From Microbispora amethystogenes (GTDB taxonomy: Bacteria; Actinomycetota; Actinomycetes; Streptosporangiales; Streptosporangiaceae), in assembly GCF_016863015.1 (NCBI RefSeq), contig NZ_BOOB01000059.1:17135-81134 (forward strand): DNA of 64,000 nucleotides, written 5' to 3'. Below, piece by piece: positions 16,497 to 25,669 of this stretch (position 1 is the stretch's first letter; each line of letters starts with the position of its first letter). The notes under the pieces were generated by a model. The model saw only the letters and a list, made by a program, of their open reading frames with translations. It was not told the origin of the DNA and did not search any database. The translations under genes and the position numbers were made by a program.

Positions 16497-17476
16497 TATT
16501 TGCCCCGGTCCGGTCGCTGTCCGAACGCCTGCCCCGCCGCCGCGGCCAGGCGCAGGTAGGCGCCGCGGGTGGTGGGGCGCAGCCGGGTCAGGTCGACCTC
16601 CGCGCCCTCCTTGAGGTGCGGGTCGAACGGCACCCGCACCACCGTGCGGCACCGGCCGGAGAAGTGGCGTTCGAGCAGGTCCACGTCGACGTGCGACTTG
16701 GGTTCGACCGCGTTCAGCACCACGATGGCGTTCTTGACGAGGTGTCCGTGGCCGTGGGCGGTGAGCCAGTCGAGGGTCGCCGCCGCCGAGCTCGCTCCGT
16801 CCACCGCCACCATGGTGACCAGCACGATCTGGTCGGCGAGCTCCAGCGTCGCCCCCATCGCGCCGTGCAGGAGCCCGGTGCCGCAGTCGGTGATGCAGAT
16901 CGAGTAGTAGCGCTCGATCAGGTTGGCGACCGTGCGGTAGTCCTCCGCGTTGAACGCCTCGCTCACCGCCGGGTCGGTGTCGGAGGCGAGGACCTCCAGG
17001 CGGGCGGACGACTGTGAGGTGAACGCGCGGGCGTCGGCGTACCGGACGATGTGCGGCGCCTCGGCCAGCAGTGTCCTTATCGTCGCCGCGGTCTCCGACT
17101 TGACCTTGATGCCGAGCGTGCCCCGGTCCGGGTTGGCGTCGATCGCGATCACCCGGTCACCGCGCAGGGAGGCGAGCGTGTTGCCCAGCGCCGCCGTTGT
17201 CGTGGTCTTCCCCACGCCGCCCTTGAGGCTCATCACCGCGATCCGGTGGTGACCGCTGGCCACGGGAGTCTGCGCCTGGGCGATCAGCGTGCGGCGCTCC
17301 AGCTCCGCCGCCGACTCCGACGGGTTGATCCGGCCGCCGGAGATCTGGTAGACGAGCCGCCGCCAGCCGCCGGTGGGTTCGATCCGGCGGTTGATGAGCA
17401 GGTGCTCGGCCGTGAGGGGCACGCTGTCCGGAAACTGCTCGGGGGGTGTCGGCGCCGAGGTGCGGATCTCGGTCAT
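16496..17476 (-). CDS. MinD/ParA-family ATPase
   Basis: A 326-residue protein. After an N-terminal extension of about 78 residues comes a deviant Walker A (SLKGGVGKTTT), a switch region AIDANPDRGTLG, and a Walker B-like ITDCGTG, all typical of SIMIBI-class MinD/ParA ATPases. The long N-terminus is like those of ATPases beside type VII secretion or actinobacterial surface-assembly genes. It sits between the sigma-like/BACON gene (62-base gap) and the VirB8-like gene (overlap). Spatial control of an envelope complex is inferred from context. Confidence 0.85.
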   Translation of the reverse strand: MTEIRTSAPTPPEQFPDSVPLTAEHLLINRRIEPTGGWRRLVYQISGGRINPSESAAELERRTLIAQAQTPVASGHHRIAVMSLKGGVGKTTTTAALGNTLASLRGDRVIAIDANPDRGTLGIKVKSETAATIRTLLAEAPHIVRYADARAFTSQSSARLEVLASDTDPAVSEAFNAEDYRTVANLIERYYSICITDCGTGLLHGAMGATLELADQIVLVTMVAVDGASSAAATLDWLTAHGHGHLVKNAIVVLNAVEPKSHVDVDLLERHFSGRCRTVVRVPFDPHLKEGAEVDLTRLRPTTRGAYLRLAAAAGQAFGQRPDRGK

Positions 17477-17537
17477 GGTCGGGTCCTTTCACCGAGGACG
17501 AGGGAGAACGGGGAGGCGGTCAACAGGTGTTCCATCG

Positions 17538-20120
17538 TCAACAGGTGCTCCATCGCACTGTGGCGGTGCGTTCGCCCTTCGGGCCGTGCATAACGAGCGG
17601 CGTCGTCGTGGGCGCGGGGACCCCGCACCAGTAACGGACCCGCAGCGCGCGCACCGTGAGGACGGCCGTGTGCCGGGGCTTGAGCGTTCCACTGGACGGC
17701 GCGACCGACAGGCCGGGAGCTGATATCCGCCACTTCACCGCTTTGCCGGAGGTCGTCGAGAGAGAGATCGTGCCTCTGCCGAAGGCGTCGAGCGTGATGA
17801 CGTTCGGCGCCTGGATCCCCCACGAGCCCATCAGCACAGCGGCCGGGGAGGCCGGGGTGTCCGCGGGGGCGGGCTGGCCACCCGCCTGCGAGCCGTTTCC
17901 GGAAGAGGCGGTCGCGGTCGCCTCCGGCCCGCCGGAGGCCCCGTCTGAAGCGCCGTCTGAAGCGCCGTCCGAAGCGCCGCCGTCCGTGGCGCCGTCGGTT
18001 CCCGCCGCCCCGTCCGTCGAGACGTCACCGCCGGAGCCGGTGCCGGAGCCGGTGCCGTTCGTTGACGCCGCCTTTTCCGCCGGGGTGTCGCCACCTGCGC
18101 CCGTTCCGGCCGCCGGGGTCTCCACCGCGATGCTCGCGGGGGTGTCAGCCGTCCCCGCGCCGAGAGGGGCGCCCGCCCCGGCCGCTCCGGGACCGGCCGT
18201 CGTCTGCGTGACGCCCGCCTCCAGGCCCTTGGGCTGGGGAGCCGGGGCGAAGAGGTTGATTCCGGTCACCGTCCCCGCCGCTCCCGCGACCACGACGATG
18301 ACGATCCGTACGGCGGTCGCGCGCAGCAGCGTGAGGATCCGCGCGAACATCGCGACGATCCTGATCTGGATGCCGGACGACGGACGCGCGGAGCGCTCCA
18401 GGTCGTCCGCCGGAGCCGGAGTCAGGGCTGCGGCTGGGACGAGGGCGGCGCTCGTCTCGGGCGCGTGGGTGGGTGCCGTCTCCCTGGCCCTGATCTGCGA
18501 GAGCAGGGCGTCGTACAGGGGCGTGTCCGGGCCCGGGGTCGTTGCGGGCCCGCCCGCGGAGCCCGGCGCACCGGCGGCTCCGGGAGGAGCGGCATGCGTG
18601 GACGTCCCGGACCGGGATCCGCCCGGCTGGCCCGGCGGCCGTCCCGCACCCGGCGGCCGGGAGGGTCGTGACGTGCCTCGGGGCCGTACGAGGCTCGGCT
18701 GTGTGTCCTCCTGGGAGAAGGGCCGCACCGGTCGATCCGGCGCCCCTTCGGCGGCCCGTCCCGGCCGGGAGTCGCGCCGGGAGTCACGCCGGGAGTCGCG
18801 GCCGCCCTCCGGCTCGCTGTCCGGAGTGGCCGGGGCCGCCGGGGCCTGTGGCGGAACCACCTTGGAAGTCGCGGGGGCGACGGGGGCGGGGGCCGTCCCC
18901 ACCGGCGCGGTGAGCGGCACCCCGAAGGACGACGGAGGACGGCGCACCGACGACGCCGCCTGCCCGGACGCGGGCTGGTCCGCCATCGGTTCATCAGGCG
19001 AAGCCTGGCCAGTCACGTCCTGGCCGGGCACCGGCCGAGCCGGCGCGACATCGGCGGACACGGACCGGGCGGGCGTGCTCTGCGCGGCCGGCTGGGAGGA
19101 GGCGACCTGCGGGGGTGACTGAGACGGCGACCGCGTGGGCGTGCTTCGGGTGGACGACGGCCGGGCGGGCGTACCGGGCGTGGCCGGCTGGGCGGTCCCG
19201 CTCTGAGCGGACGACGGCTGGGCGGTCCCGCTCTGAGCGGACGACGGCTGAGCGGACGACGGCCGGGCGGGGGCGGTGGGGACAGGGGATCGCCGGAAGG
19301 GCACGACCGGGGCGGGAGCGATCGGGGCCGGAGCGACCGGGGCGGGAGCGACCGGGGCGGGAGCGACCGGGGCGGGAGCGATCGGGGCCGGAGCGATCGG
19401 GGCGGGGGCGGGGCGGTTCAGGGCGTCGAGGAGCCGCTGCCGAGTCTCGGAGGTGAGGTCGGCCACCGGCGGGCGGGAGAGCACCTGCGGCACGGTGTAC
19501 CGGATGTTGATGGGCCTCTTGCAGACCACGCAGGTCACGATGTGCGTGAGCAGAGCCGTACGAGCGGCGCCGAAGTCGGCGGCCTCGCTGTTCTCGTCCG
19601 GAAAGACGGCGGCGACCAGCGGGGCGAGTTCCGGGCAAATGGGACGGCCCCTGGCGAGGCCGTCCAGCCCGCTCACCAGGATCTCCACGACGTCCTGCGT
19701 GCGCGCGACGAGCCGGCCGGCCTCCTTGGAGGGCAGGGCGAGCACGTGCACGAGATCGCGTAACCCGAGTTCGTGGCGGTAGAGCAGGCGCAGCGTCTCG
19801 GCGCCCAGAGGGTCGGCCAGCCGCCACGCGCGCCGCACCGCGAGGGGGTCCGGCCCTGCCGAACCCGCACCCGGCAGGAACCCCCGCCCCGGTCCGGTGG
19901 CGCACTCCCTGCGCAGCGCGGAGAAAAGCAGTGCGCGGTCTGTCACGTTCCCAGGCCGCTCCCGGCCGGCGCACGACCGCATCGCGGCGGTCACCGCCGT
20001 GAGGGTGGCGGACGACTCAAGATGGTAGGACGCGTAGTCCACGAGGTGAGCGCCGTGCTCGTCGACCCATGCCATCCCCCGGCCGGGGTCGAGCGTCACA
20101 TCCCCGGTGGGCGGGCTCAT
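17538..20120 (-). CDS. Sigma-like, zinc-motif, transmembrane and BACON-like multidomain protein
   Basis: An 860-residue protein. Residues about 15-75 resemble sigma region 2, and 105-150 resemble a region 4 HTH. A zinc-binding anti-sigma style motif, LLTHIVTCVVC (HxxxCxxC), follows near residue 195. A Pro/Ala-rich linker of about 380 residues leads to one membrane segment near 605-630, then a Gly/Ser/Thr/Ala-rich outer stalk. The last 95 residues form a BACON-like Ig domain with NVITLDAFGRGTISLSTTSG and SPSSGTLKP-type strands. ATG 20120 is used, with an in-frame GTG at 20126. Sigma-like and anti-sigma-like parts on one chain, tied to an outer sensor-like domain, suggest envelope-to-transcription signalling, but that is inference. 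Expression of the three downstream genes from this one is likely. Confidence 0.6.
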   Translation of the reverse strand: MSPPTGDVTLDPGRGMAWVDEHGAHLVDYASYHLESSATLTAVTAAMRSCAGRERPGNVTDRALLFSALRRECATGPGRGFLPGAGSAGPDPLAVRRAWRLADPLGAETLRLLYRHELGLRDLVHVLALPSKEAGRLVARTQDVVEILVSGLDGLARGRPICPELAPLVAAVFPDENSEAADFGAARTALLTHIVTCVVCKRPINIRYTVPQVLSRPPVADLTSETRQRLLDALNRPAPAPIAPAPIAPAPVAPAPVAPAPVAPAPIAPAPVVPFRRSPVPTAPARPSSAQPSSAQSGTAQPSSAQSGTAQPATPGTPARPSSTRSTPTRSPSQSPPQVASSQPAAQSTPARSVSADVAPARPVPGQDVTGQASPDEPMADQPASGQAASSVRRPPSSFGVPLTAPVGTAPAPVAPATSKVVPPQAPAAPATPDSEPEGGRDSRRDSRRDSRPGRAAEGAPDRPVRPFSQEDTQPSLVRPRGTSRPSRPPGAGRPPGQPGGSRSGTSTHAAPPGAAGAPGSAGGPATTPGPDTPLYDALLSQIRARETAPTHAPETSAALVPAAALTPAPADDLERSARPSSGIQIRIVAMFARILTLLRATAVRIVIVVVAGAAGTVTGINLFAPAPQPKGLEAGVTQTTAGPGAAGAGAPLGAGTADTPASIAVETPAAGTGAGGDTPAEKAASTNGTGSGTGSGGDVSTDGAAGTDGATDGGASDGASDGASDGASGGPEATATASSGNGSQAGGQPAPADTPASPAAVLMGSWGIQAPNVITLDAFGRGTISLSTTSGKAVKWRISAPGLSVAPSSGTLKPRHTAVLTVRALRVRYWCGVPAPTTTPLVMHGPKGERTATVRWSTC
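19311..19410 (-). repeat. 15-base tandem repeats coding Ala-Pro units
   Basis: Seven or so near-perfect 15-base units encode Pro-Ile/Val-Ala-Pro-Ala repeats in the linker of the sigma-like/BACON protein. All keep the frame. Confidence 0.75.
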
Positions 20121-20694
20121 GCGCACCGGTTCGGGTGGAGGACGGCGACTGCGTCATGTTCGGCCAGAGCATCACCGCGGCCAAGGCGCCCCACTTGCGC
20201 GGCGGGAAAATCCGATGCATACCGATACATAGAACGAGATCTTAGACTGACTCGGATGTGTTGGGAAGGAAAAGAACCCGAGCAATCTACAGTTGAGGAT
20301 AAGCCGCAAATAACACTGATATGGCTATCCGAAAGGGGCCCAGGAGGGATGTCCGTTATTATCTCCCCGCTTGTCTGGAGAAGTCGCGACACGTCTCCCC
20401 TTCCCCTCAGCATGACCTGTATGACCTGCACGTACCTTCCCATTCTTCGCACGCGCACGCACGCGCCGGGGATGGTTTCCGTCACCGTCCGCCGTCCGTC
20501 ATCCGATCGCCACATCCGATGTGAATAACCTTCATATTTCCGGGGAATAACCTGCCTTTCATGCTTTCTCGGTATTACGGCGCGCACCCGCACCGTCTCC
20601 GCCCGGCATCGCCCGCCCCGGTCGCCCGGAACGGCCACCGAAGCTCTTGGAAACGCGATCTCAGCGATTTCCCGGCGCAAGACAGCCAGGAACG
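20121..20694. other. Intergenic region between divergent genes, reduced GC
   Basis: About 570 bases separate the leftward sigma-like/BACON gene from the rightward DUF998 gene. GC is clearly lower at 20200-20340 and 20400-20560 than in the coding DNA. The leftward promoter is expected near the AT-rich TATGTAT stretch at 20217-20233. A short repeat GAATAACCT occurs at 20522 and 20546. Frames here have no family resemblance and are not called. Confidence 0.5.
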
Positions 20695-20742
20695 TGTCAG
20701 TCCAGATTGACAGCCCGCTCGCTGTCAGTCTACGTTGACGCC
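20695..20742 (+). promoter_or_regulatory. Leaderless promoter with two tandem operator-like repeats
   Basis: TTGACA at 20707-20712 and TACGTT at 20731-20736 are 18 bases apart. The ATG at 20743 lies seven bases after the -10, so the transcript should begin at the start codon. Two copies of TGTCAGTC-N4-TTGAC, at 20695-20711 and 20723-20739, match at 14 of 17 positions and are spaced by 28 bases. Each has TGTCA/TGAC-type dyad symmetry and overlaps a promoter element, as expected for a TetR-type repressor. The regulator is not identified. Confidence 0.65.
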
Positions 20743-21354
20743 ATGCTTGACCGACTGCTGCTCACCTGCGGGCTGGTCGCGGGCCCCCTCTTCACCGTCG
20801 CGTACCTCACGGAGGGCGCCCTGCGCGCCCACTACAGGCCGCTACGCCACCCGGTCAGCTCCCTCGCCATCGGCGACCGCGGATGGACCCAGACCGTCAA
20901 TTTCATGGTCGGGGGCCTGCTCTCCCTGGCCTTCGCCGCCGGCCTCTGGCGCGCCGGACCCTCGCACTGGGGTGCGTCGCTGGTCGGCGTGTGGGCGATC
21001 GGCCTGCTCTGTGCGGGGATCTTCCGTACGGATCCGGTGAGCGGCTTTCCTCCCGGAACCCCCGACCTGCCCCAGCCCAACACCCGGCAGGGGCTTCTCC
21101 ACGATCTCTTCTCCCTGGCCGGGTTCGTGGCGCTGGCCGCGGCCTGCGTCGTGTTCGCCTGGTCGGGCACGCCCGGGTGGGCGATCTACTCGGTCGTGAG
21201 CGGTGTGCTCTTCGCCGTGACGATGGTGCTGGCGAGCGCCGCCTTCGCCCAGAAGGAGAGCCTCGTCGATCTGGGCGGACTGATCCAGCGCGTCTCGGTC
21301 ACCATCGGCTGGACCTGGCTCGCGGTTCTCGCCGTACGCACCCTGAACGGCTGA
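20743..21354 (+). CDS. DUF998 integral membrane protein
   Basis: A 203-residue protein with about six membrane segments and the DUF998 marks: a PLRHPVSSLAIGDRGWTQTVNF first loop, FRTDPVSGFPPGT and LHDLFSLAGFV. The function of the family is unknown. The ATG at 20743 is set by the leaderless promoter just before it. A second DUF998 protein is encoded at 36843-37574. The photolyase gene follows after 69 bases on the same strand. Confidence 0.85.
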   Translation: MLDRLLLTCGLVAGPLFTVAYLTEGALRAHYRPLRHPVSSLAIGDRGWTQTVNFMVGGLLSLAFAAGLWRAGPSHWGASLVGVWAIGLLCAGIFRTDPVSGFPPGTPDLPQPNTRQGLLHDLFSLAGFVALAAACVVFAWSGTPGWAIYSVVSGVLFAVTMVLASAAFAQKESLVDLGGLIQRVSVTIGWTWLAVLAVRTLNG

Positions 21355-21423
21355 TCTTCGCGATCTCCGTCGATTCCGGGCGCTCCCGCAACCATCGGTG
21401 CCGGGGACCACGAAGAGACGAGC

Positions 21424-22719
21424 GTGGAGGCCGTCGTCGTGTTGTTCAACCGGGATCTGCGGGTCCACGACCACCCCGCGCTGGCGGAGGCCTGCGCCTC
21501 GGCGAGGCACGTCGTGCCGCTGTTCGTGCTCGACCCCGCGATCGCGGCCCGGCACCGCCGCGACTTCCTGCACGCCTGCCTCCACGACCTGCGGTCGTCT
21601 CTCCGGGCGCTCGGCGGGAACCTCGCCGTACGGCACGGCGATCCGGTGGCGCAGGCCGTACGGCTGGCGGCCGAGGTGGGCGCGTCGGCGGTCTGGGCGA
21701 GTGAGGACGTCAGTTCGCTGGCCCGGCGGCGGGAACGCCGCCTCGCGGCGGAGTGCGAGACCCACCGGCTGGAGTTCCGGCTCTTCCCCGGAGTGACCGT
21801 GGTGCCCCCCGGCGCGCTGACCCCCGGCTCGGCCGGGGCGAACCACTATCGGGTGTTCTCGCCGTACTGGCGGGCCTGGTCGGGCATGGTCCACCGGCCG
21901 GTGCTCGGCGCGCCCCACCGGCTGCGCCTGCCGCCGGGCGTCGACCCCGGAGAGCTGCCCGAAGTGCCGCCGGAGCCGTACGGGATCGTGCGGGGCGGGG
22001 AGAGCGAGGGACGGCGGCGGCTCGACCACTGGATACGCCACGGGCTCGCGTCGTACGCCGAGGACCGCGACCGGATGGCGGGCCGCACCTCGATGCTCAG
22101 CGCCTATCTCCACTTCGGCTGCGTGTCGCCCTCGGAGGTCGTCGACCGCGCGGCCGGGCGGCCGGGCGGCGAGGAGTACGTCCGGCAGTTGTGCTGGCGC
22201 GACTTCCACTACCAGGTCGTCAACGACTTCCCTGAGATGGGCCGGCGCGACTACCGGGACAGGGACGTGGAGTGGCGGCGCGACGAGGAGGCGGAGGCGG
22301 CCTGGCGAGAGGGCATGACGGGCGTCCCGATCGTCGACGCGGGGATGCGGCAGCTACGCGCCGAGGGGTGGATGCACAACCGGGTGCGGCTCATCACCGG
22401 CTCCTACCTGACCAAGCGGCTCGGGATCGACTGGCGTGCGGGCCTGGCGCACTTCGGCGAGTGGCTCGTGGACGGCGACATGGCGAACAACTCCGGCAAC
22501 TGGCAGTGGGTCGCGGGGACGGGCAACGACACCCGGCCCTACCGCACGCTCAACCCCCTGCGGCAGGCGAAGAAGTTCGACCCCGACGGCGAGTACGTGC
22601 GGCGGTACGTCCCCGAGCTGGCGTCCCTCCCGGACAACCTGGTCCACGAGCCGTGGAAGGTCCGCGGCGGCGTGCCGGGCTACCCCGCCTCTCCCCTGGG
22701 CGGCGAGCTCACGGCTTGA
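21424..22719 (+). CDS. phr: Deoxyribodipyrimidine photolyase (cryptochrome/photolyase family)
   Basis: A class I CPD photolyase of 431 residues that uses light and FAD to split cyclobutane pyrimidine dimers. The N-terminal antenna domain starts VVLFNRDLRVHDHPAL. The FAD domain carries GRTSMLSAYLHFG, the CWRDFHYQV segment, VPIVDAGMRQL, MHNRVRLI and DMANNSGNWQWVAGTG, all standard. Length is normal for the family. The start is GTG 21424. It may share a transcript with the DUF998 gene. Confidence 0.93.
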   Translation: MEAVVVLFNRDLRVHDHPALAEACASARHVVPLFVLDPAIAARHRRDFLHACLHDLRSSLRALGGNLAVRHGDPVAQAVRLAAEVGASAVWASEDVSSLARRRERRLAAECETHRLEFRLFPGVTVVPPGALTPGSAGANHYRVFSPYWRAWSGMVHRPVLGAPHRLRLPPGVDPGELPEVPPEPYGIVRGGESEGRRRLDHWIRHGLASYAEDRDRMAGRTSMLSAYLHFGCVSPSEVVDRAAGRPGGEEYVRQLCWRDFHYQVVNDFPEMGRRDYRDRDVEWRRDEEAEAAWREGMTGVPIVDAGMRQLRAEGWMHNRVRLITGSYLTKRLGIDWRAGLAHFGEWLVDGDMANNSGNWQWVAGTGNDTRPYRTLNPLRQAKKFDPDGEYVRRYVPELASLPDNLVHEPWKVRGGVPGYPASPLGGELTA

Positions 22720-22730
22720 CCGGCGGAGGC

Positions 22731-23425
22731 TCAGAAGACCAGGACGACCTTGCCGGTGACGTGGCCGGACTCGACCATCCGGTGCGCCCGCGCCGCCTCC
22801 TCGACCGGAACGGCCTCCTGGATGCGCACCCGCAGCTCGCCCTTCTCCCACAGGGCGACGAGCCCGGCGAGCCGCGCCGTGGAGCGCTCGGTGCTCAGCC
22901 GCTGAACGCCGAGCCGGTCGGCGGCCGGCTGGTAGGCGATCGTGCCCACCCGGGTGCGGTCGGCCACGAGCTCCGCCGAGACCTCCAGGGCCTCCACGGT
23001 CCCGGCCGCGTCGAGCGCGGCGTCCACCCCGCCCGGGGCCGCGTCGCGCACCCTCCCGGCCAGCCCGTCGCCGTACGTCACCGGGATCACGCCGAGCTCG
23101 CGCAGGTAGGCGTGGTTGCGCTCGCTCGCGGTGCCGACGACCGTCGCCCCGGCGGCCCTGGCGATCTGCACGGCGAACGTGCCGACCCCGCCCGCCGCCG
23201 CGTGCACGAGCAGGGTGTCGCCCGCGCCGACGCGCAGCCGCTCCAGCGCGGTGGCCGCGGTCTGCCCGGACGCCGACAGCACTCCGGCCTCCGGCCACGG
23301 CATGGCCGCCGGCTTCGCGGCCACCTGGTCCGCGGGGACGACGACGTGCTCGGCGTACGACGCGAGCATGGCCCAGCCGACGACCTCGTGCCGCCGTAGG
23401 CGGAGAACACGACCGTCCTGCTCAT
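22731..23425 (-). pseudogene. NADP-dependent quinone oxidoreductase, internal deletion with frameshift
   Basis: A zinc-independent MDR (quinone oxidoreductase-like) gene that has lost most of its first domain. The start at 23425 reads MSRTVVFSAYGG, the usual N-terminus of this family. After base 23390 or so the coding frame changes and goes straight to HEVVGWAMLASYAEHVVVPAD, normally found 75-80 residues later. The rest is intact: the nucleotide-binding VHAAAGGVGTFAVQIAR motif and the closing GHVTGKVVLVF. The missing part is the GroES-like substrate domain. A shorter product from ATG 23369 is possible but would lack that domain, so the gene is called broken. Confidence 0.75.
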
Positions 23426-23589
23426 GAACGTCTCCTCGTCATGGCCGCCAGCTGTCCGGCGACCCACTCGCGGTACTCCTTCGACAGCGGATCGGCGCCG
23501 ACGATCCCTTCGACCACCCGCGGCAGCGCGATGGGCGCGAAGGTCAGGGCGTAGGCGACCAGCAGGACGAACATCGCCGGGCGCGCCAT
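23422..23589 (-). CDS. Short membrane protein or 3' remnant
   Basis: A 55-residue frame: a hydrophobic segment (MFVLLVAYALTFAPIALP), then ADPLSKEYREWVAGQLAAM. The stop overlaps the oxidoreductase start as ATGA. Upstream of 23589 the frame runs antisense to an F420-oxidoreductase fragment and makes no sense. It may be the 3' end of a longer gene whose 5' part was deleted with that of its divergent neighbour. Confidence 0.4.
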   Translation of the reverse strand: MARPAMFVLLVAYALTFAPIALPRVVEGIVGADPLSKEYREWVAGQLAAMTRRRS

Positions 23590-23845
23590 GGCGGCGAGCC
23601 GCAAGTTCCGCAACGTCCTGGCCAACGGCAGGGTCGCGTTCGTCGTGGACGACGTCCCGTCCGTCGACCCCTGGCAGGTGCGCTGCCTGGAGATACGCGG
23701 GTACGGCGAGGCCCTGGCCGAACCGGCGGACTCGGCGGCGCCCCTCCCGGGCCCGATCATCCGCGTCCACCCGCGGCGCGTCATCAGCTTCGGCGTCGAC
23801 CCCGGCAACCCGGCGTCCGGCGCCCGCGACGTCCCCTCACACTGA
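23588..23845 (+). pseudogene. PPOX-class F420-dependent oxidoreductase, 5'-truncated
   Basis: C-terminal 85 residues of a PPOX-class F420 oxidoreductase. The reading MAASRKFRNVLANGRVAFVVDDVPSVDPW, then RCLEIRGYGEAL and PIIRVHPRRVISFG, is the usual second half of the family. The first half, with the LATVGPDG-type strand, is missing. Family-like residues reach a few codons upstream (IAGRA before the Met), then a stop follows. The DNA upstream instead encodes the end of a leftward membrane protein. A deletion across a divergent gene pair explains both truncations. Confidence 0.7.
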
Positions 23846-25618
23846 CCGGCGGTGGACGTCGTCCACGCGCTCGGTGAACCCGCGGCGGTCGAGGTGCTCC
23901 AGCAGGGGCACGGCCACCCGGCGGCTGGTGCCGAGTGCGCTCCTCGCCTGGCTGACCGTGAACGGCTGCGGCAGCCGGGCCAGCACCGCCGCCGCCCGGG
24001 CGTCGGCGCCCGGTGTGAGGACCACCCCGTCGGCCACCCGCAGCAGCGCCCCGGCGCGTACGGCGGCGGCGAGCTCGCGCGGCCCCAGGCCCAGCTCCGC
24101 CAGCCGCCCGGCCTCCGGCGCCTGGAAGGGCGTCTCGGCGAGACCGTCCAGCAGCGTCCGCACCGCCCGGGCGACGGGAGCGGGCAGCCCCGCCGTCCCG
24201 GCCGCCGTCCGGCCGGTCGCGATCCGGCCGTCCGCCACGGTCAGCGGGGGCCGTACGAGGGCGGTCACGAGCCTGCGGTCGGGCAGGCCGAGTTCGTGCC
24301 GGGCGGCCTCCAGCGGCATCGCGGGCTCCAGCGGATGCGCCTCGGCGTACCGCCGCGCGACCTCGGGGAGCCGGGCGAGCAGGCCGGTCCAGTGGCCGGG
24401 ATCGGCGTGCCAGTCCGCGGTCACCGGCCGTCCCGGCGGCGGGCAGCCCATCGCGACCAGGTCGCCCTCGCGCAGCAGCAGGTGCGTGCGCAGGAGGGAC
24501 GCCGCATCGGCGGACGCCTCCGCGAGCGCCCTCGCCCGTTCCCGGGCCGCGCCCCGCCGCCGCAGCTCCGGCGGCCGCACGTCGAGGACCGTCGCCCGGG
24601 CCAGCACCCGGAGCTCGCCCTGTCCCCGGCCGGGGTCCCGCAGCAGCAGCACGTCGCCCAGGTGGAGCGGCAGCGGCCGGGCCAGGCGCAGCCGCGCCGC
24701 CTCCGCGCCGAGCGGCCGGACCTCGCACGGCACCGACGCGGAGCCGATGTGGGCGGTGAGCCGTCCCGGCAGCGGCCCCCGCGCGCCCTCGGCCATCGTC
24801 ACGCGCACGTCGGCCAGGCTGGTCGCCGTCCAGGCGCCGGGCGTGACGAGCGCGTGCCCGCGGTCCGCGGCGGCCCGCCCGCGCAGGTTGAGCGCCACCC
24901 TGGCCACCCCGGTGACCGACTCGGCCCGCTCCTTCAGCGACTCCAGGCCGCGCACCCGCACCGGCTCGCCGTCCAGGTCCAGCTCGTCGCCGGCCTCGAC
25001 GCGACCGGCGGGCAGCGTGCCGGTGACGACGGTGCCGCTGCCGCGCACGCTGAACGCCCGGTCGATCCACAACCGCACCGGCGCCTCCGGATCGGGCGCG
25101 GGCAGCGCCGCCACCAGCCGGTCGAGGGCGGCGCGCAGCGCGTCGAGGCCCTCGCCGGTGCGCCCGCTCACCGCCAGCGTCTCCACCGCTCCGCCCGACG
25201 GTCCCGTACGGAGACCTGCCTCGGTGAGACGGCCGCCCGCGTCCTTCGCCGCCGGTCCGGGGTCGGCGAGGTCCGCGCGGGTCACGACAAGCAGGCCGTG
25301 CCGTACGCCGAGGGTGCGCAGCGCGACCAGGTGCTCCTCCGACTGGGGCATCCACCCCTCGTCGGCGGCGACCACGAACATCACGGCGGGCACCGGGCCG
25401 ACCCCGGCGAGCATCGTGCCGAGGAACCGCTCGTGGCCGGGCACGTCGACGAAGGCGACCCGCTCTCCCGAGGGCAGGGCCGTCCAGGCGTACCCGAGCT
25501 CGATCGTCAGCCCGCGCCGCCGCTCCTCCTCCAGACGGTCGGGCTCCATCCCGGTCAGCGCCCGCACCAGCGTCGACTTACCGTGGTCGACGTGCCCCGC
25601 CGTGGCCACGACGTGCAT
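23837..25618 (-). CDS. selB: Selenocysteine-specific elongation factor SelB
   Basis: A 593-residue SelB that brings Sec-tRNA(Sec) to UGA codons marked by a SECIS hairpin. The GTPase domain has GHVDHGKSTL, DVPGHERFL and VVTRADLADP. The translation-factor beta-barrels follow, then the C-terminal winged helices that bind the SECIS, ending in RSALGTSRRVAVPLLEHLD. ATG 25618 is chosen for the AAGGAGGG five bases before it; an in-frame GTG lies at 25636. It is 51 bases downstream of selA in the same direction. Confidence 0.95.
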   Translation of the reverse strand: MHVVATAGHVDHGKSTLVRALTGMEPDRLEEERRRGLTIELGYAWTALPSGERVAFVDVPGHERFLGTMLAGVGPVPAVMFVVAADEGWMPQSEEHLVALRTLGVRHGLLVVTRADLADPGPAAKDAGGRLTEAGLRTGPSGGAVETLAVSGRTGEGLDALRAALDRLVAALPAPDPEAPVRLWIDRAFSVRGSGTVVTGTLPAGRVEAGDELDLDGEPVRVRGLESLKERAESVTGVARVALNLRGRAAADRGHALVTPGAWTATSLADVRVTMAEGARGPLPGRLTAHIGSASVPCEVRPLGAEAARLRLARPLPLHLGDVLLLRDPGRGQGELRVLARATVLDVRPPELRRRGAARERARALAEASADAASLLRTHLLLREGDLVAMGCPPPGRPVTADWHADPGHWTGLLARLPEVARRYAEAHPLEPAMPLEAARHELGLPDRRLVTALVRPPLTVADGRIATGRTAAGTAGLPAPVARAVRTLLDGLAETPFQAPEAGRLAELGLGPRELAAAVRAGALLRVADGVVLTPGADARAAAVLARLPQPFTVSQARSALGTSRRVAVPLLEHLDRRGFTERVDDVHRRSV

Positions 25619-25669
25619 TCGTCCCTCCTTCGCCACGCTGGCGGCTTTCGTACGTGGACCGGCCGTGTG

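Noticed and set aside
20117..20680. Leftward frame of 187 codons in the intergenic region before the BACON-protein gene
   Set aside because: Lower GC, irregular composition and no family likeness; better read as a promoter region.
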